In this document: positions 11,291 to 22,380 of the stretch, one piece after another
How positions within the stretch are numbered: the first letter of the stretch is position 1
How the letters are laid out: every line of letters begins with the position of its first letter
Made by a program: the position numbers and the translations under genes
DNA from: Corythucha ciliata
Lineage: Eukaryota; Arthropoda; Insecta; Hemiptera; Tingidae
DNA length: 64,000 bases
Assembly (NCBI GenBank): GCA_038030265.1
Contig: CM075943.1
Span: forward strand, 17,980,001-18,044,000
Reading direction: 5' to 3'
The notes under the pieces: model-generated
Seen by the model: the letters and a program-made list of their open reading frames with translations, nothing else
Databases searched by the model: none
What the model was told of the DNA's origin: nothing

Positions 11291-12085
11291 CATGATTAGA
11301 AATGATTAAAATACGTAGGTGTTCTTTAGAATACATTTTAGGTTGATTTATTCAATGTACATACCAAGTTTTCCCCCAGTATCTTTAAAGTTGACAGTAA
11401 GGGGGGGGGGGTAACTTTTTTGGGAGTTTTGTCCTTTGTCACTTACATTGCATTTCATTTTGAAAATTTAAGACAGGTTATTAAACTGAATAATCAGCAA
11501 AAACCAACTTTACTTTGTAATAACGCCTTTAAGGAAGTTTCACGTAGGTATGCCTTAATTGATGACTTACTCCGTGTTTTTTCACACGTTAGGAACAATA
11601 TCTCATATAAAAATGAACCGATTTCAATTCTTCAAAAAACAATTGAAAGCTCACGAGATGGAGATGTTTTACTGAAATTGGCGAAAAATTTTCACTATGA
11701 TCACTTGGTCAGAAACTGGCGTTGACGTACACAGGATAATTCGAAAACGCCTCTTTCTTCATTTTTAACGAATTACTGACACTTTTGGAGGCAACTACAA
11801 TGATGTTCGTCGACATTTCCTGAAGTAAAATTGAGTGATCTTTCCAAAAACGTCAGCAGTTTAAGGGTACAAAAATAGGTTTAGTCGTTGTAACGACTTT
11901 TTAGAGGAAAAACAGCAAGTGGCTAAAAATACACAAATGTGCCTGTAACTTCAAGAGAAATCATTTGCGACCCTATGTTAATCGGGTGATTTTGGTCGCA
12001 ATTACTTAGTACTACAAAATATTAAAATATACGGCATTCGTCCTGAAACACCCTGTATATATTGATTTATTTATAATATTATGGC

Positions 12086-12605
12086 CGTTTCGTGGTTAGC
12101 ACGATAACTCTCGAAGAAATCAATTTAGCGGAACTCGCTTTGGCACAAAAATTAGTAGTCATAAGACCCCGGTCAGGATTGCATTTGGGCCAAATCGGTC
12201 AAGGTGGAGGGGGGGGGAATAGGGGTTAAATGGGAAAAAAATCACTATAAATCACCAGTTGATTCTAGAAGCATCATATTCTGCACGTATACTCCATGTT
12301 AGAGTAGCCTTTGATTCCCATTATATATTTTTTTTAAAGTCGAAGGGGAGGGGGTGTTGCCCCCGGAGTGGAAGTAAGCGTACGGTCTTGTCAGCACGAT
12401 AACTCTGGAAGAAATCAATTTAGCGGAACGCGCTTTGGCGTTGATTCTAGAAGCATTATATTCGGTACACTCCATGTTACTCATGGAGTTCCATGAGTTA
12501 CTCCATGTTATTCTCCCCATGTTATATCCTCCGGTATACTCCATGTTATAGTAGCCTTTGATTCCCATTTTAATTTTTCGAAAAAGTCAAGGTGGTGGGG
12601 GGGGT
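12086..12605. repeat. Tandem duplication, ~294-bp spacing
   Basis: AGCACGATAACTCT, the AAGAAATCAATTTAGCGGAA segment, TTGATTCTAGAAGCAT, ACTCCATGTTA and TAGCCTTTGATTCCCAT occur once from 12099 and again from 12393. In the second unit ACTCCATGTTA is further amplified with variants. Each unit ends in an AAG..GGGGGG tract. No coding potential was seen. Confidence 0.75.
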
Positions 12606-13015
12606 CCTTCCGGTGTGGAAGTGTAAAAATAGCGTTGAACTTCACTAGTTCATCTTAGCGCTCTAAAATTCGACTCAATAATTTAATGTAACGAAAGCCC
12701 AGGGTTCCATTGAGATTCATAGAAAACTTTGATCGGGGAGGGTGAAATGGGGGATGAAATTTCAAAAAATTGCTATACATATATACCTACACGTTTAGGT
12801 ATTATAAAATACGGCACAAAAATATAATATAACAAAGCCCTTGGAAAACTACCGAAACTTTTCGACATTTTTGAAGAGAGGTTGGTGAAAATAGAGGAAG
12901 AAGTTCGGCTTAATGAAACAAATTATGGTATCAAAATTATTACTTCTGGGACGGCTTAGGGTATCCGTATACGGAATGAAATGCACTCTTTCCGACCGCC
13001 AGCTGCCGGAGCGAT
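12606..13015. other. No gene seen
   Basis: AT-rich unique-looking DNA. Near 12975 there is a GAAATGCACTCT..CAGCTGCCG segment with a relative at 43526-43550, suggesting another dispersed repeat. An ATTT-rich microsatellite runs from 13015 to 13065. Confidence 0.5.
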
Positions 13016-13019
13016 TTAT

Positions 13020-13370
13020 TTATTTATTTTATTTATTTATTTATTTTTATTTTTTTATTTTTTTCATTCATTCGTATCCGATTTTAGCGGTTTTAGTTAT
13101 TTGCAGCCATTTTTCTCAATTTTAGCTGTTAAATAGCGTTTTCTGCTACTTTTGCAGTGAATAAGCCTCTATTCTCTTTATTATGTAATTTCAGTCGTGA
13201 ATTTGCCATTTTTGCCTAATTTTAACCCTAATTAGCGTTTCTTTTGTCAATATTAGCTAGTAGCTAAATTGTTTCACATGTACAGCCGACATGTAATTCA
13301 CATGTAATTGAATTAGTAACGTTTTTTCTTAATTTTAGCCGCAGGCTGAGCCCAAAAACAACACTTTTGC
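13020..13370 (+). repeat. Family A block, sense
   Basis: It contains the ordered landmarks CGTATCCGATTTTAGCGG, TTATTTGCAGC, GTTAAATAGCGTTTTCTGCT, a TTTTGCAGTGAA segment and AGCCGCAGGCTGAGCCC. These parallel 17580-17860 and 2280-2540. Confidence 0.8.
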
Positions 13371-13609
13371 CCAAAAACAACCACGGAGGGGACAGAGTCC
13401 CTTTTCTGCAATTCAATTTTGATGATTCCAAAAAACACAAATTAGTTTTGAATCCATTATTTATGAAAATCTGACGATGGTCTGAGAGGGGCGACACGCC
13501 CAAAGGGGCCCGGGGGTGGTTTGGACACCCACCCCTCCCGGCCAGTCCGCGACTGGAACCCGGTAATTCCGCAGCTAACTTCAAAATAAAATGAAAAAAG
13601 AAAAATAAA

Positions 13610-14670
13610 TTTTTTTAAAAATCACTCCGAGAAAAACCGCTAATTTTCGGCTAAAATTAGGACAATGTGCTCACTTGCAGTTAAAATTGAGAAAAACGCT
13701 AATTCGCGGTTCAAGTGGAGGAAATCAGCGAATTCGCGGCTAAAATTATGTAAAAACGGTAATTCTGACCCAAAATTGAGAAATAATTTACGGTTCTAAC
13801 TGAGAAAACTCATTTTATTTCCCGGCAAAATTTGAGACAAGAGCGCTAATTTGCTGATAAAATAAAGCACAAACGTAATTTGCGGCTAGAGTTGACAAAA
13901 TACACTCATTCTCAGCTTAAAAATGGTGAAAAACGCCAAACATGCGAAAGCTCCATTTCGGATCAACATGAAAAAATCTCAAAGACTCATGGCTAAAATA
14001 GAGTAGAAGCTGTGATTCGCGGCTAAAATTATAAAAACTGTAATTCGTGGCGAAAATTGAGGAAAAGTCATCATGATTCGCGACAAGTATTGGGAAAAAA
14101 GTTATTTCCCGAAAATGGGAAAACCGTTATTTCCAGTTTAAAATGAGATAAAAAGCTAATTAGAAGCTAAAAATGGGAAAAAATCTCCAATTTGCAGCTA
14201 AAATTGCGGAAAACGCCAATTCATGGTTAGCCATGAATTTTAGGATAGAGAAAACTCGCAAATTCACGGATTAGAAACGCTACTACGCTGCTAAAACTAG
14301 GAAGAATGGCTAATTCGCAGGTATAATTGAGGCAAATCACTAATACACGGCTAAAATTGTGAAAAATTTCAATTTAAATCAAAAATTGAAAATACACCAA
14401 TTCATGCCTTCTCAAGGCCACATCGAAGTTGTAGGAGCCAATTTATGCCTACGGGGGAACAAAAGTAGATTCGCGGCTGAGGGCTGAGAAAAATTGCTAA
14501 TTCACAGCGCATGGTGAACGAAAAAAATGCGATTTGTGGCAAAAGTTTAGAAAAACTGGCTATTTTGTGGTGAATATTGAGGAAAATTGTTAAGAAAAAC
14601 GCTAATTTTCGGCTTTAAATGACAACAGTTCTAATGCCCTGCTAAAATATAGAAATAATTGCTGTGGTGT
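13610..14670 (-). repeat. Family A block, antisense
   Basis: Many units of GCTAATTCGCGG, TAAAATTGAG and AAAAA type occur with variable spacing. The landmark 'GCGCATGGTGAAC' (about 14505) recurs at 24473 and, in diverged form, at 32178, showing shared higher-order structure among antisense copies. Confidence 0.85.
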
Positions 14671-16230
14671 TTTTTAAAGACGGCTCTTCCACAAGCCTAT
14701 TGCGAATTTTTAAACATTTTGAGTCGGGGTCGATTACGTCAAAACTTATTTATTGAAATGGATGATGTGGGGAAGAGGGGGTTAGACGCGTTTAGTGGAG
14801 GAAAATTTTTCATTTTATTTGTAAACAAACAATTTTAGAGTTCCCTAATGGCCCTAATAGAGTTCCGTTACCAAATGATATAATTCAGAGAAGATGGGTG
14901 GAAGTGATCGCCTTCAGAGCAGAATGTTATGGAAATGAAAAACGCTATAAAATGCTTCACAAGTACATATTAAGGATTTACGTCATTTCCCCTCGCACCA
15001 TCCACTCTGAACCTTTTTTAAAAATCTTAAAACGCACCAACCGTGTTGCCACTTCCGTTGTTATCCTTCAGTTCACGGGTCAAATCACCGGTATGCTTTT
15101 CTTCCCAATCTGAGATTCATGCAAGTTCCCCATTGCTTGACTGCCTGGCTAATCACGACCCAAAAATGCCTAAACGGACCATTTCCGTTGCCCGGGTAGT
15201 GACGAAACTTACCATTCGTGCTTCTAAATTGGCCAAACTGAGCCTTCGCGCCTTGAAAATAGCTAAAGTAGGTACAGTTGATTCATGCGTCATGCCCTAA
15301 GAATAGCCGAATTGATTTTTTGCACCATACAGATGACGTAACTGACAACTCAAATGCCTAATCTGTCTTGCTGCGCCGAAAAAGGCCAAACTGGCTATTT
15401 GCGCTCTATAATGGCTACATGGTTTTTCCTTTTTTATAGGTATACTAGCGACTTTCTTCTGACCTACGCCCAGGGATAGAACCCCAGGGCAAATGTGCCC
15501 CATGGAGCATATTTCACTGATCCTACCCCCATCCCTTACATCGCAAACATGTTGTATACTGGTCCATGATGTGTCTTTATTTCTATTGTGAGGAATTCCG
15601 TCATACCGACAGTATATAGTTGATCAAATCATTGGGGGAAATCCTCTGACCAGCTGGTCACCTTTTAAACCCCAATCCAATCGAACGATTTTTCAACTGC
15701 TATTGTTGGTGTTCAGGGTGAATTAATTTTTTTTTTTTGTATCCTCAATTTTCCTGCCGGTGGCGTGAAATGCGTTGTAAAATTCCTTAAAATTCTCATA
15801 GTGCGAAATTTACTAAGGCCACTAGACAACTAAAGACCCGCAGTACACTTCTGTACTGCGAGAACTTACCCAGAAAACTGACTATACGGACGATTTTCAT
15901 GGATTTCACTCTTTTACGATCAATTTTATTGGGTCACACTATCGTTCTCCCCGTCCCCGGGGTTTGAATATATCGTACGACCTCTCCCCGAGGGTTGAAC
16001 ATCGTCTCGTGCCGATCCCTTTACAACTTTCATAGCTATATGACCCCCTTAAAAATTAATTTCACAGTGTTCTTATCCTTCAATTAACCAAAATTCGCGA
16101 GGATTTTTCTCTTTAAAACCCGGCTCTGACCATTAGCATGCTGTGTTATAGGTGAGGGAGTGTACCGCCTCACGCCCCTTCCGGAGGGGTCCCCAAAACA
16201 ACTGGAAAATATGGCGATTTGGAAAAATGG
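14671..16230. other. Intergenic with a partial MITE, no gene seen
   Basis: The only recognisable element is a half-MITE at 14866-14955. Short open frames at 14898-15300 have no family resemblance and are partly repeat-derived. Confidence 0.5.
14866..14955. mobile_element. Partial MITE copy (family of 32633-32776)
   Basis: It contains GTTACCAAATGATATAATTC, GAGAAGATGGGTGGAA, CTTCAGAGCAGAATGTTATG and AAAACGCTATAA, matching the centre and right arm of the MITE at 32633. The left arm is largely lost. Confidence 0.7.
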
Positions 16231-16440
16231 ATGTGAAAAAATTGTCAATCCGCTTATAAAATAGAGAAAAAGGATGGATTCACGGCTAAAATATAGAAAA
16301 GGAGCTCATTCGTGGATAAAAAAATCGAAAAAAGCGCTCACTCCCAGCTATAAAATATAAAAAACGTGCCAGTTTCATGGGGGTAACATTGAGAAAAAGC
16401 TGAAATTTAAAAAACGCAGATTCGTGGGTCCTGGAGGAAA
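16230..16440 (-). repeat. Short family A block, antisense
   Basis: A few GGCTAAAATATAGAAAA and GCTCATTCGTGG-type units precede two MITEs. Confidence 0.65.
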
Positions 16441-16441
16441 C

Positions 16442-16596
16442 TTAGGCCCGTATGCCAAGTCGTTCCTCGAATTTTCCTCAACCTCAAAGCTCCCTCACAA
16501 ACTGGAAAAATTATAAAATAACAATGTGATTCTACAGTTTGTGAGGAAGGTTGGAGTAGAGGAAATTTCTAGGAACGACTTAGCATACGGGCCTAA
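16442..16596. mobile_element. Palindromic MITE, ~60-bp TIRs
   Basis: The ends read TTAGGCCCGTATGCCAAGTC and its near-complement GACTTAGCATACGGGCCTAA. The arms continue through GTTCCT and CTCACAAACT/AGTTTGTGAG. The TTA/TAA at the tips could be a 3-bp target duplication, as in Harbinger-type MITEs. Confidence 0.85.
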
Positions 16597-16740
16597 GGGC
16601 CGTATTCAGAGACCTTTCTCAAAGTGGCCTCCTTAAAGTGCTTCGAAACAGATGACAGGTTCGAACAGACCGTATGATTTACAAACAACTTAAGTTAAGC
16701 CCTCGTTAAAGTTTTCTGAATACGAGACTTAGCCCGTATT
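16597..16740. mobile_element. Second MITE-like palindrome abutting the first
   Basis: The left end carries GGCCGTATTCAGAGACC and the right end carries GAATACGAGACTTAGCCCG. The interior has the partly complementary AGTGGCCTCCTTAAAG and CTTAAGTTAAGCCC. The arms are imperfect (about 25 bp clear). Confidence 0.6.
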
Positions 16741-17169
16741 AATAGTCGGTACTTAAATTAAAATTCTCTCAATAGGTCAGTCAAAAAATGATTTCTAGGG
16801 GGCAAAACTCGGCCCACCTCTTAAACTTGTCTCAAAAATCCCTCATTATGCCACAATACGAGATCCGATGAGTCCCGAGTTGTGGGAAGGGGGGAACCAT
16901 GATTGCGCAGTGGAGGAAAGTTTGGACAATTCCTTAAATTTGGGTTTTTAGAATTTACTTGAATAAGGAATGGGATTAAGGTGGTTCCCGGCGTATTTGC
17001 TAACGCTGAGTCGAATGAGACCACAGCCAGGTCGCTAGCACCAACATTGTCCGAGTTATGATGCAATTTGTACTAAAAACCACAGGGTTTTCAGGTAAAA
17101 TCGCGACAATTTTTAATTTGAAGAAACTTGCCGGTTTGGTCAGCGTTCATATAATTCGAGCCTCGAACG

Positions 17170-18262
17170 GAAGCTACGCATTTGCTTTTTTCCCATTTAA
17201 GCCGGGATTTAGTGATTTTTCCCAATTCCAGTGTTGGTTTAAGGTTTTTTTCCTTATTTTAGCAGCGCCGCGCCGTAGCGCTTCTATCCTGTGAATTTTC
17301 TTAATTTTAACCATAAATTGGCGTTTTCCGCAATTTTAGCACTTTTTCTCAATTGAGCTGAAAATTATAGAGTTTTCTCAATTTTCGCCGCGCTATAATT
17401 AGAGACTTTTTCAATTTTAACCGCGTAGGTTTTTATATTTTAGCCCCGCATTAGCAATTTTTGAAATTTCTTCTATGGATTGGCGTTGTTTTTCAGTTTG
17501 AGCCTAGAAGCTTTCAGAAGCTGCGGATTTTTTTTTTTTTTTTGCTCAACTTAAGCTGCAATTTAGCAATTTTTTTTTCTCATTCGTATCCGATTTTAGT
17601 GGTTTTTAGGTATTTGCAGCGATTTTTCTCAACTTTAGCTGTTAAATAGCGTTTTCTGCTACTTTTGCAGTGAACTATCATCTATTCTCTTTTTTACATG
17701 CGAATGTATGCGCGATATTTTTTATTTGCATTTTCAGTTGTTGTGAATTTGCCATTTTTACCCTAATTAGCGTCGCTTTTTTCAATATTGTCCGCGATTT
17801 TTTCACTTGTACAGCCTTGACTTAGTAGCGTGTTTTCTAAATTTTAGCCGCGGGCTGGGCCCTTGCGCCGGAGGACTTTTGTGTTGATTGGCCTCCATAC
17901 ACCGCGAATCAGCGATTTTTCACAATTTTGGCCTGGAAGTTGGATTACAGTTACAGCCACGAATATATTAGCGCTTTTTGAAAGATTTTGCCGCGTCAGC
18001 AAGTTGCACATTGACGATCAGCACATTAGTACGCTTAAGGTAAGGACCTTATGAAACGGGGGACGGTGTATTTTCTCAATTTTAGCCGGGAATTTTTCTC
18101 GAAGATAAAATTTTCTAAAATTTGAGCCACCAGAAGCGCTCTCGTGGGCTCAATCGAATATTCAGCCCACGCTCCTTGCTGATATCAGTATCACTTATTG
18201 TAACGTTAGGAGAGACTGAAATTAGTAGAAAGGAGCCAAATCACTGTCCAACCTTTTCATTC
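17170..18262 (+). repeat. Family A reference copy, sense, with conserved 3' landmarks
   Basis: This is the cleanest sense copy. It runs through about 30-bp units, then the ordered landmarks seen at 2280-3270. It ends with CACCAGAAGCGCTCTCGTGG, CTCAATCGAATATTCAGCCC, ACGCTCCTTGCTGATATCAG and AACGTTAGGAGAGACTG. The reverse complement of this end opens the antisense copy at about 30240-30330. That argues for a bounded element about 1 kb or longer. Confidence 0.85.
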
Positions 18263-18419
18263 ACATATCTACACCCATGAATATAGGACCTAAAAATCCT
18301 CATTTTCCCGTATTTAAGCTTTTCGGAGGCCCCGTCTGATATGGGGACGCCTCCCCTCGCCACTACCTCTATACGCTACTGCCCTAATGCCACAGTTTTG
18401 GACCGACCGGGTGCCCCTT

Positions 18420-18900
18420 CGGGCACAATGACTGGCGACCCCCAATATCTGCAAAATTGAATGTTTTCCGGCACAATTTTTGTGTAATTCCTGTGAAATT
18501 GCAAGTTTCATGACAAAATTTTTTTTAGAGGTCGTAGACCCGACCATAACGACCGACAGCGCCCATAACGTTAAGAGATTAATATTTGTGAGTTTACAAA
18601 TTCGGGTATTTGAGCAAAATTACAAGTTTCCTGGCTGAATATTTCGCGAAACTGGAACTTTCGGGGTCTTCGGGTGTTAATTTTTAAGCAAAATTGCAAG
18701 CTCAGAGCCTCAGTTTAAGTGAAATTGCCCGTGGCGGGTCCAACAGGCTATTGCCGGCGCTAACAGAGCCCAGACCCTGACGTTTACCCATGAAATTCGG
18801 GTCATCATTCCTGCAAAAATGCATATTTCGGGTCTTAATTTAAGTGAAAATGCAGGTTTCGGGGCTTAATTTAAACGAAACGGAAATCGGAAAAATTGAC
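18420..18900 (+). repeat. Family B degenerate repeat block
   Basis: Units built on AAATTGCAAGTTTCGGGTCT and TAATTTAAGTGAAA, about 30-40 bp apart. The order AATATTTGTGAGTTT, CGGGT.TTTGAG, CTGGCTGAATA, AACTTTCGGGTCTTAATTTTT is also found at 27115-27240, so B, like A, has higher-order copies. Confidence 0.7.
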
Positions 18901-19829
18901 AGTTTTGGGTTTTTGTTTTTGTAGACGAGCACTCCTAAGCTTGACGAGACGAAACCTGTGACCTCTCCGACGACACCACCACTGTCATTATCCGACGCGT
19001 TCATTGTGGCGGCGATCACGTAAAGCTGTGTGCATCCTTCTGTCTAGAGCTGTAGCTACGCCCATGGCCTATATGCGTTGTAGTTGTTTGTAGTAGATAG
19101 GAGAGCTGACATTAAACATTACGCCGGTAATATTGTGTTGCAGCAATAGCATATGAATGAAGACCAATATCACACATCTAACGAACCAAATGGTCCAAAT
19201 GATTACCCCCCCCCCCCCCAATGAGCGTGCACCCCTCTGAATGGTAGGCGCCACTGGCCCCTAGTCTCCCGTTGTGCAGGAATTTACACACTTCTTTTAA
19301 ATATTATTGCGTTCACTTTTTGAACCGTACTGTGAATAATTCATTCTCATTTGTGAATGTATGTTAATGCGCACAATTAAAAATAGAAAACGTTATTTTC
19401 ACAACTTAAATGGACAGAATTAGAATAACATGGTCAAATTCAAAATTGTACTATACAATAATACAGTAAAATTAGTGTGTAGTGCGTTATTTCCGGCGTA
19501 AGAAAAGCGAAAAAGATATTTTTGTGAATATTTTTTAATTGTTCCTTCATAATAGTGCAGAAGCAAGCCTGTCATTAAACTCATGAATAGTGTAACAGCC
19601 CCTCTCCCATCATTCATTACAACCTATTTCCCTGACCCTCCCTTCCATCGTACCGAATACAATTACATTTGGTCTATTATCGCCAGTAGGACCGGAAGCA
19701 AACTGTTTCGAACAAAGGAAGTTGTCACATATAGTTTTACTTATTAGTCAGTTATATACGTTTTTTTTTGTTGCTGTGCTAAACCTTACACGCTAAATTA
19801 CGTCCTCGTCAAATTCACCCTTTGAAAAC
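18901..19829. other. 5' flank of the fatty acyl-CoA reductase gene
   Basis: No coding sequence was recognised. It contains a C12-14 tract at about 19207. The promoter and 5' UTR of the reductase should lie in the right half, but I see no TATA box that I would trust. Confidence 0.45.
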
Positions 19830-21766
19830 ATGGGAACCATACCAGATTTTTTTGCCGGAAAAAGCATCTTCATCACGGGAGCCAATGGCTTTATGGGGAA
19901 AATCCTCGTGGAAAAACTACTCAGGTCTTGCTCCGATTTGAAACGGATCTACGTGTTGATGCGCGAACGACGTGGTGTGCCTCCTCAGGACAGATGGAAC
20001 CAAGTGACTCAGTTGGAGGTGATTATGTGAATGAGATGAATTTAAAAAAAAAAAAAAAAGCTAACGATGGACGGAGGGGGAGTTAGTGTTTTAGCAGGCT
20101 CAAGAAGGAGAAACCAGGAATTTTAGAGGAAAAAGTGACCGTTTTAAGGGGCGATATAATGGAGGATAAACTTGGATTGTCGGACGAGGACTACAATTTG
20201 TTGGGGGAGAAAATTAGCGTGGTTTTCCATGTAGCAGCCAGCGTTCGTTTCAACGACTCCCTCTCATATGCTGGACAAATGAATTTGGGAGGGACTAAAA
20301 GAATGGTGGATTTGGCGATGACAATGAAAAACATAAAAGTAAACAACGACTGTGTTAAGGAGTCATTTTATACCGTTCAATAGTCTTTTGTTCATGTTTC
20401 AACGGCCTACTGTAACTGCGATCAAAGTGGCACAATCGAGGAGAAACTGTACCCTTGTCATGACGACTGGCGCCAAATATTTGACATTGTTAACAATGCC
20501 GATGAGAGTACCCTGTCCATTTTAGCGCCCAAGTAATCGAACTATAAAAAAATAATAATATTTTGCCGGCTGAAACTGAAATTTTCTTTGGATTAGGCTG
20601 CTCAGGTCAGTACCGAACACGTACATATACACGAAAAAACTCGCGGAGCGTGTGGTTGTTGACCACTCCGATGTACTCCCAGTGGTAATATTTCGCCCAT
20701 CAATCGGTATTACGCACTCTGAACCTCAAAAAACAAAAAATTACATTTTTTTTGTTTCTGCAGTGGTAAGCTCTTGGAAAGAGCCAACTCCTGGATGGAT
20801 TGACAACCTCAATGGACCAGTTGGCCTGCTCCTAGGGTCTGGGTCCGGCGTCATACGAATCATACTGAACAATCCTGATGTCATCCCAGACTATATGCCA
20901 GTCGACATCGCTATCAAAGGGATAATAGTAGCCGCTTGGAGAAGGGCCACGTTCAAGTACTAATCCCAATAAATTGGGACCCCTCCCCCCTCGCCATTTA
21001 AAAAATGCACAAACTTCAGATTTGTTTTTATCTAATTTAGGGATTCTCCCAAATTACCAATTTACCAAAGCTCTTCACAACACAAAAGTTGGCCCAACTG
21101 GAAGGTCCAAAAAATTGGATTTGAGAAATTCTTTGAACACCCACTGTCAACAGTAATGTGGTACCCTGCTACAGACGCTATAACGACAAGTAGGAAGATG
21201 TTCAAAATCAAAGCAATATACAAGCACTTTGTCCCAGCACTATTTTTCGACGCTTTACTCAAACTCAAAGGAGATGAACCACGGTACTCACCTCCCCCAC
21301 CCCCCTTAATCACATTTAAAACGACGCCCCCCCCTTTTTTTTTGTTCTTCTAGGATCTTAAAAATGCAAATTCGTATTCACAACGCCTTCCTAGCCATCG
21401 GCTACTTTTCCCTGAGAAGTTGGACCTTTAGCAATGACAAATTCCTGGCCCTCATCGACGACATCCAACCGGTTGACCGGGAGGAATTTGATTTCGGCTT
21501 TGAAGACGGCGATCCTCAGGCGTATTTTGAAGTGGCCTATATGGAGGGCAAACGATTTCTGTTGAACGATACAGTGGACAAGGAAGAGGAAGCCCACAAA
21601 CTGGTAAAAAGGTAATAAACGAACGTAATTTTATAACACGAAAGACGGTGAAAAAAGTAAAAAAAAAAAAAAAATATTTCGAGACAGATTGTACTGGCTG
21701 GACTTGGTTGTGACCAACAGTATACGCGGCACCCTCGCCTGGTTACTCTACAAGATATTTATATAG
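19830..21766 (+). CDS. Fatty acyl-CoA reductase, complete, 8 exons
   Basis: In-phase exons are 19830-20026, 20095-20338, 20384-20532, 20597-20706, 20764-20956, 21041-21283, 21354-21611 and 21688-21766 (TAG), giving 490 aa, the usual length. The N-terminal Rossmann domain has [10 protein letters not shown] (TGxxGxxG, residues 16-23), and the catalytic YxxxK is Y206-IYT-K210 in [12 protein letters not shown]. The C-terminal FAR_C region ends in YWLDLVV and a hydrophobic tail. FARs reduce acyl-CoA to fatty alcohol with NADPH, usually at the ER or peroxisome, for wax, cuticular hydrocarbon or pheromone synthesis. The first donor (AT|GTGAAT, 20027) was chosen because it preserves phase and aligns [14 protein letters not shown] to the family's QLPLFDRLKK-type stretch. 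The start ATG fits the N terminus of the family ([13 protein letters not shown]). Confidence 0.93.
20707..20763 (+). other. 57-bp in-frame intron of the FAR gene
   Basis: It starts GTATTACG and ends TTTCTGCAG. It is 19 codons long with no stop in frame, so the open frame reads through it. Removing it restores the conserved [16 protein letters not shown]. Retention would insert 19 residues after RPSI. Confidence 0.8.
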
Positions 21767-21818
21767 TAAAAAACAACATAGGTATATTATTGTAATACAT
21801 TTATGTATATTTTACGTC

Positions 21819-21824
21819 AATAAA
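21819..21824 (+). terminator. Poly(A) signal of the FAR gene
   Basis: AATAAA lies 53 bp after the FAR stop codon. Confidence 0.6.
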
Positions 21825-22209
21825 AGAGGAGTCTGGGGGTCAAAAAAGGGTCTCTTGGACACGGATTCGTGAGGGTCGTAATGTATTAGCGAGGTGAAGG
21901 GTGGGGGCGAGGTCAAGTTTTTAAAAAGGGCGGTTGATGATGGTGCGGGGGAGGGGGCTGAGGCTTCGACTTATCTTCTTTTATCAGCGAGTTGTCTTTC
22001 CTTCCCTCTGCACAGTGAATGACGGTAAATTAAAGTTTTTACGTTTAAAAGTGACATTTCACTGTCGTATTCAATTATTCATTGTATAAAAATCCTTATG
22101 TGACTAAAAACTTCCCACTTCTTTGAATTTATGCTGGCTGAAACGTTATCCTCGAACTTTCAAACGTTAGCTCGATCGAACGAGCGTTCTGTTTGTTTTC
22201 CCCGATATA

Positions 22210-22380
22210 ATGGACTTCGGAGAAGTAAGTCGTTACGATCTGTAAGACACTTTTATTTCACGCGTTTCATATTTATTACAGAGTGAATCAGAATGCCTGG
22301 TTATTCGTGGTACATATTTCGACTCACGAACCAACACAGGGCCCTTTACTGTTACGTGGTACTTAGTGTGTGGATCCTGA
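22210..22380 (+). promoter_or_regulatory. Spliced, overlapping upstream ORF of PXYLP1-like gene
   Basis: An ATG at 22210 reads MDFGE to a strong donor (GTAAGTCG at 22225). Splicing to 22282 continues in the +2 frame relative to the main ORF and stops at TGA 22378-22380, past the main ATG at 22293. The upstream ORF is 37 codons. If the 22210 region is transcribed, it would reduce initiation at the main start. This is inferred from sequence only. Confidence 0.45.

Larger units (their letters stand above)
9100..12056 (-). mobile_element. Tc1/mariner-like transposon with ~570-bp TIRs, interrupted by an RT fragment
   Basis: The left arm (about 9100-9675) and the right arm (about 11485-12056) are diverged reverse complements. 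Landmarks shared by both include GACGAATGCCGTATATTTTA, the GCAAATGATTTCTCTTGAAG segment, GTTGCCTCCAAAA and CACGGAGTAAGTCATCAATT. The right terminus reads, inward, ACAGGGTGTTTCAGGACGAA, a style of end common in arthropod DNA transposons. The interior holds a DDE transposase remnant (about 11055-11290, -) and a non-LTR RT fragment (9998-11050, -). Flanks are TATATA-rich. Confidence 0.8.
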
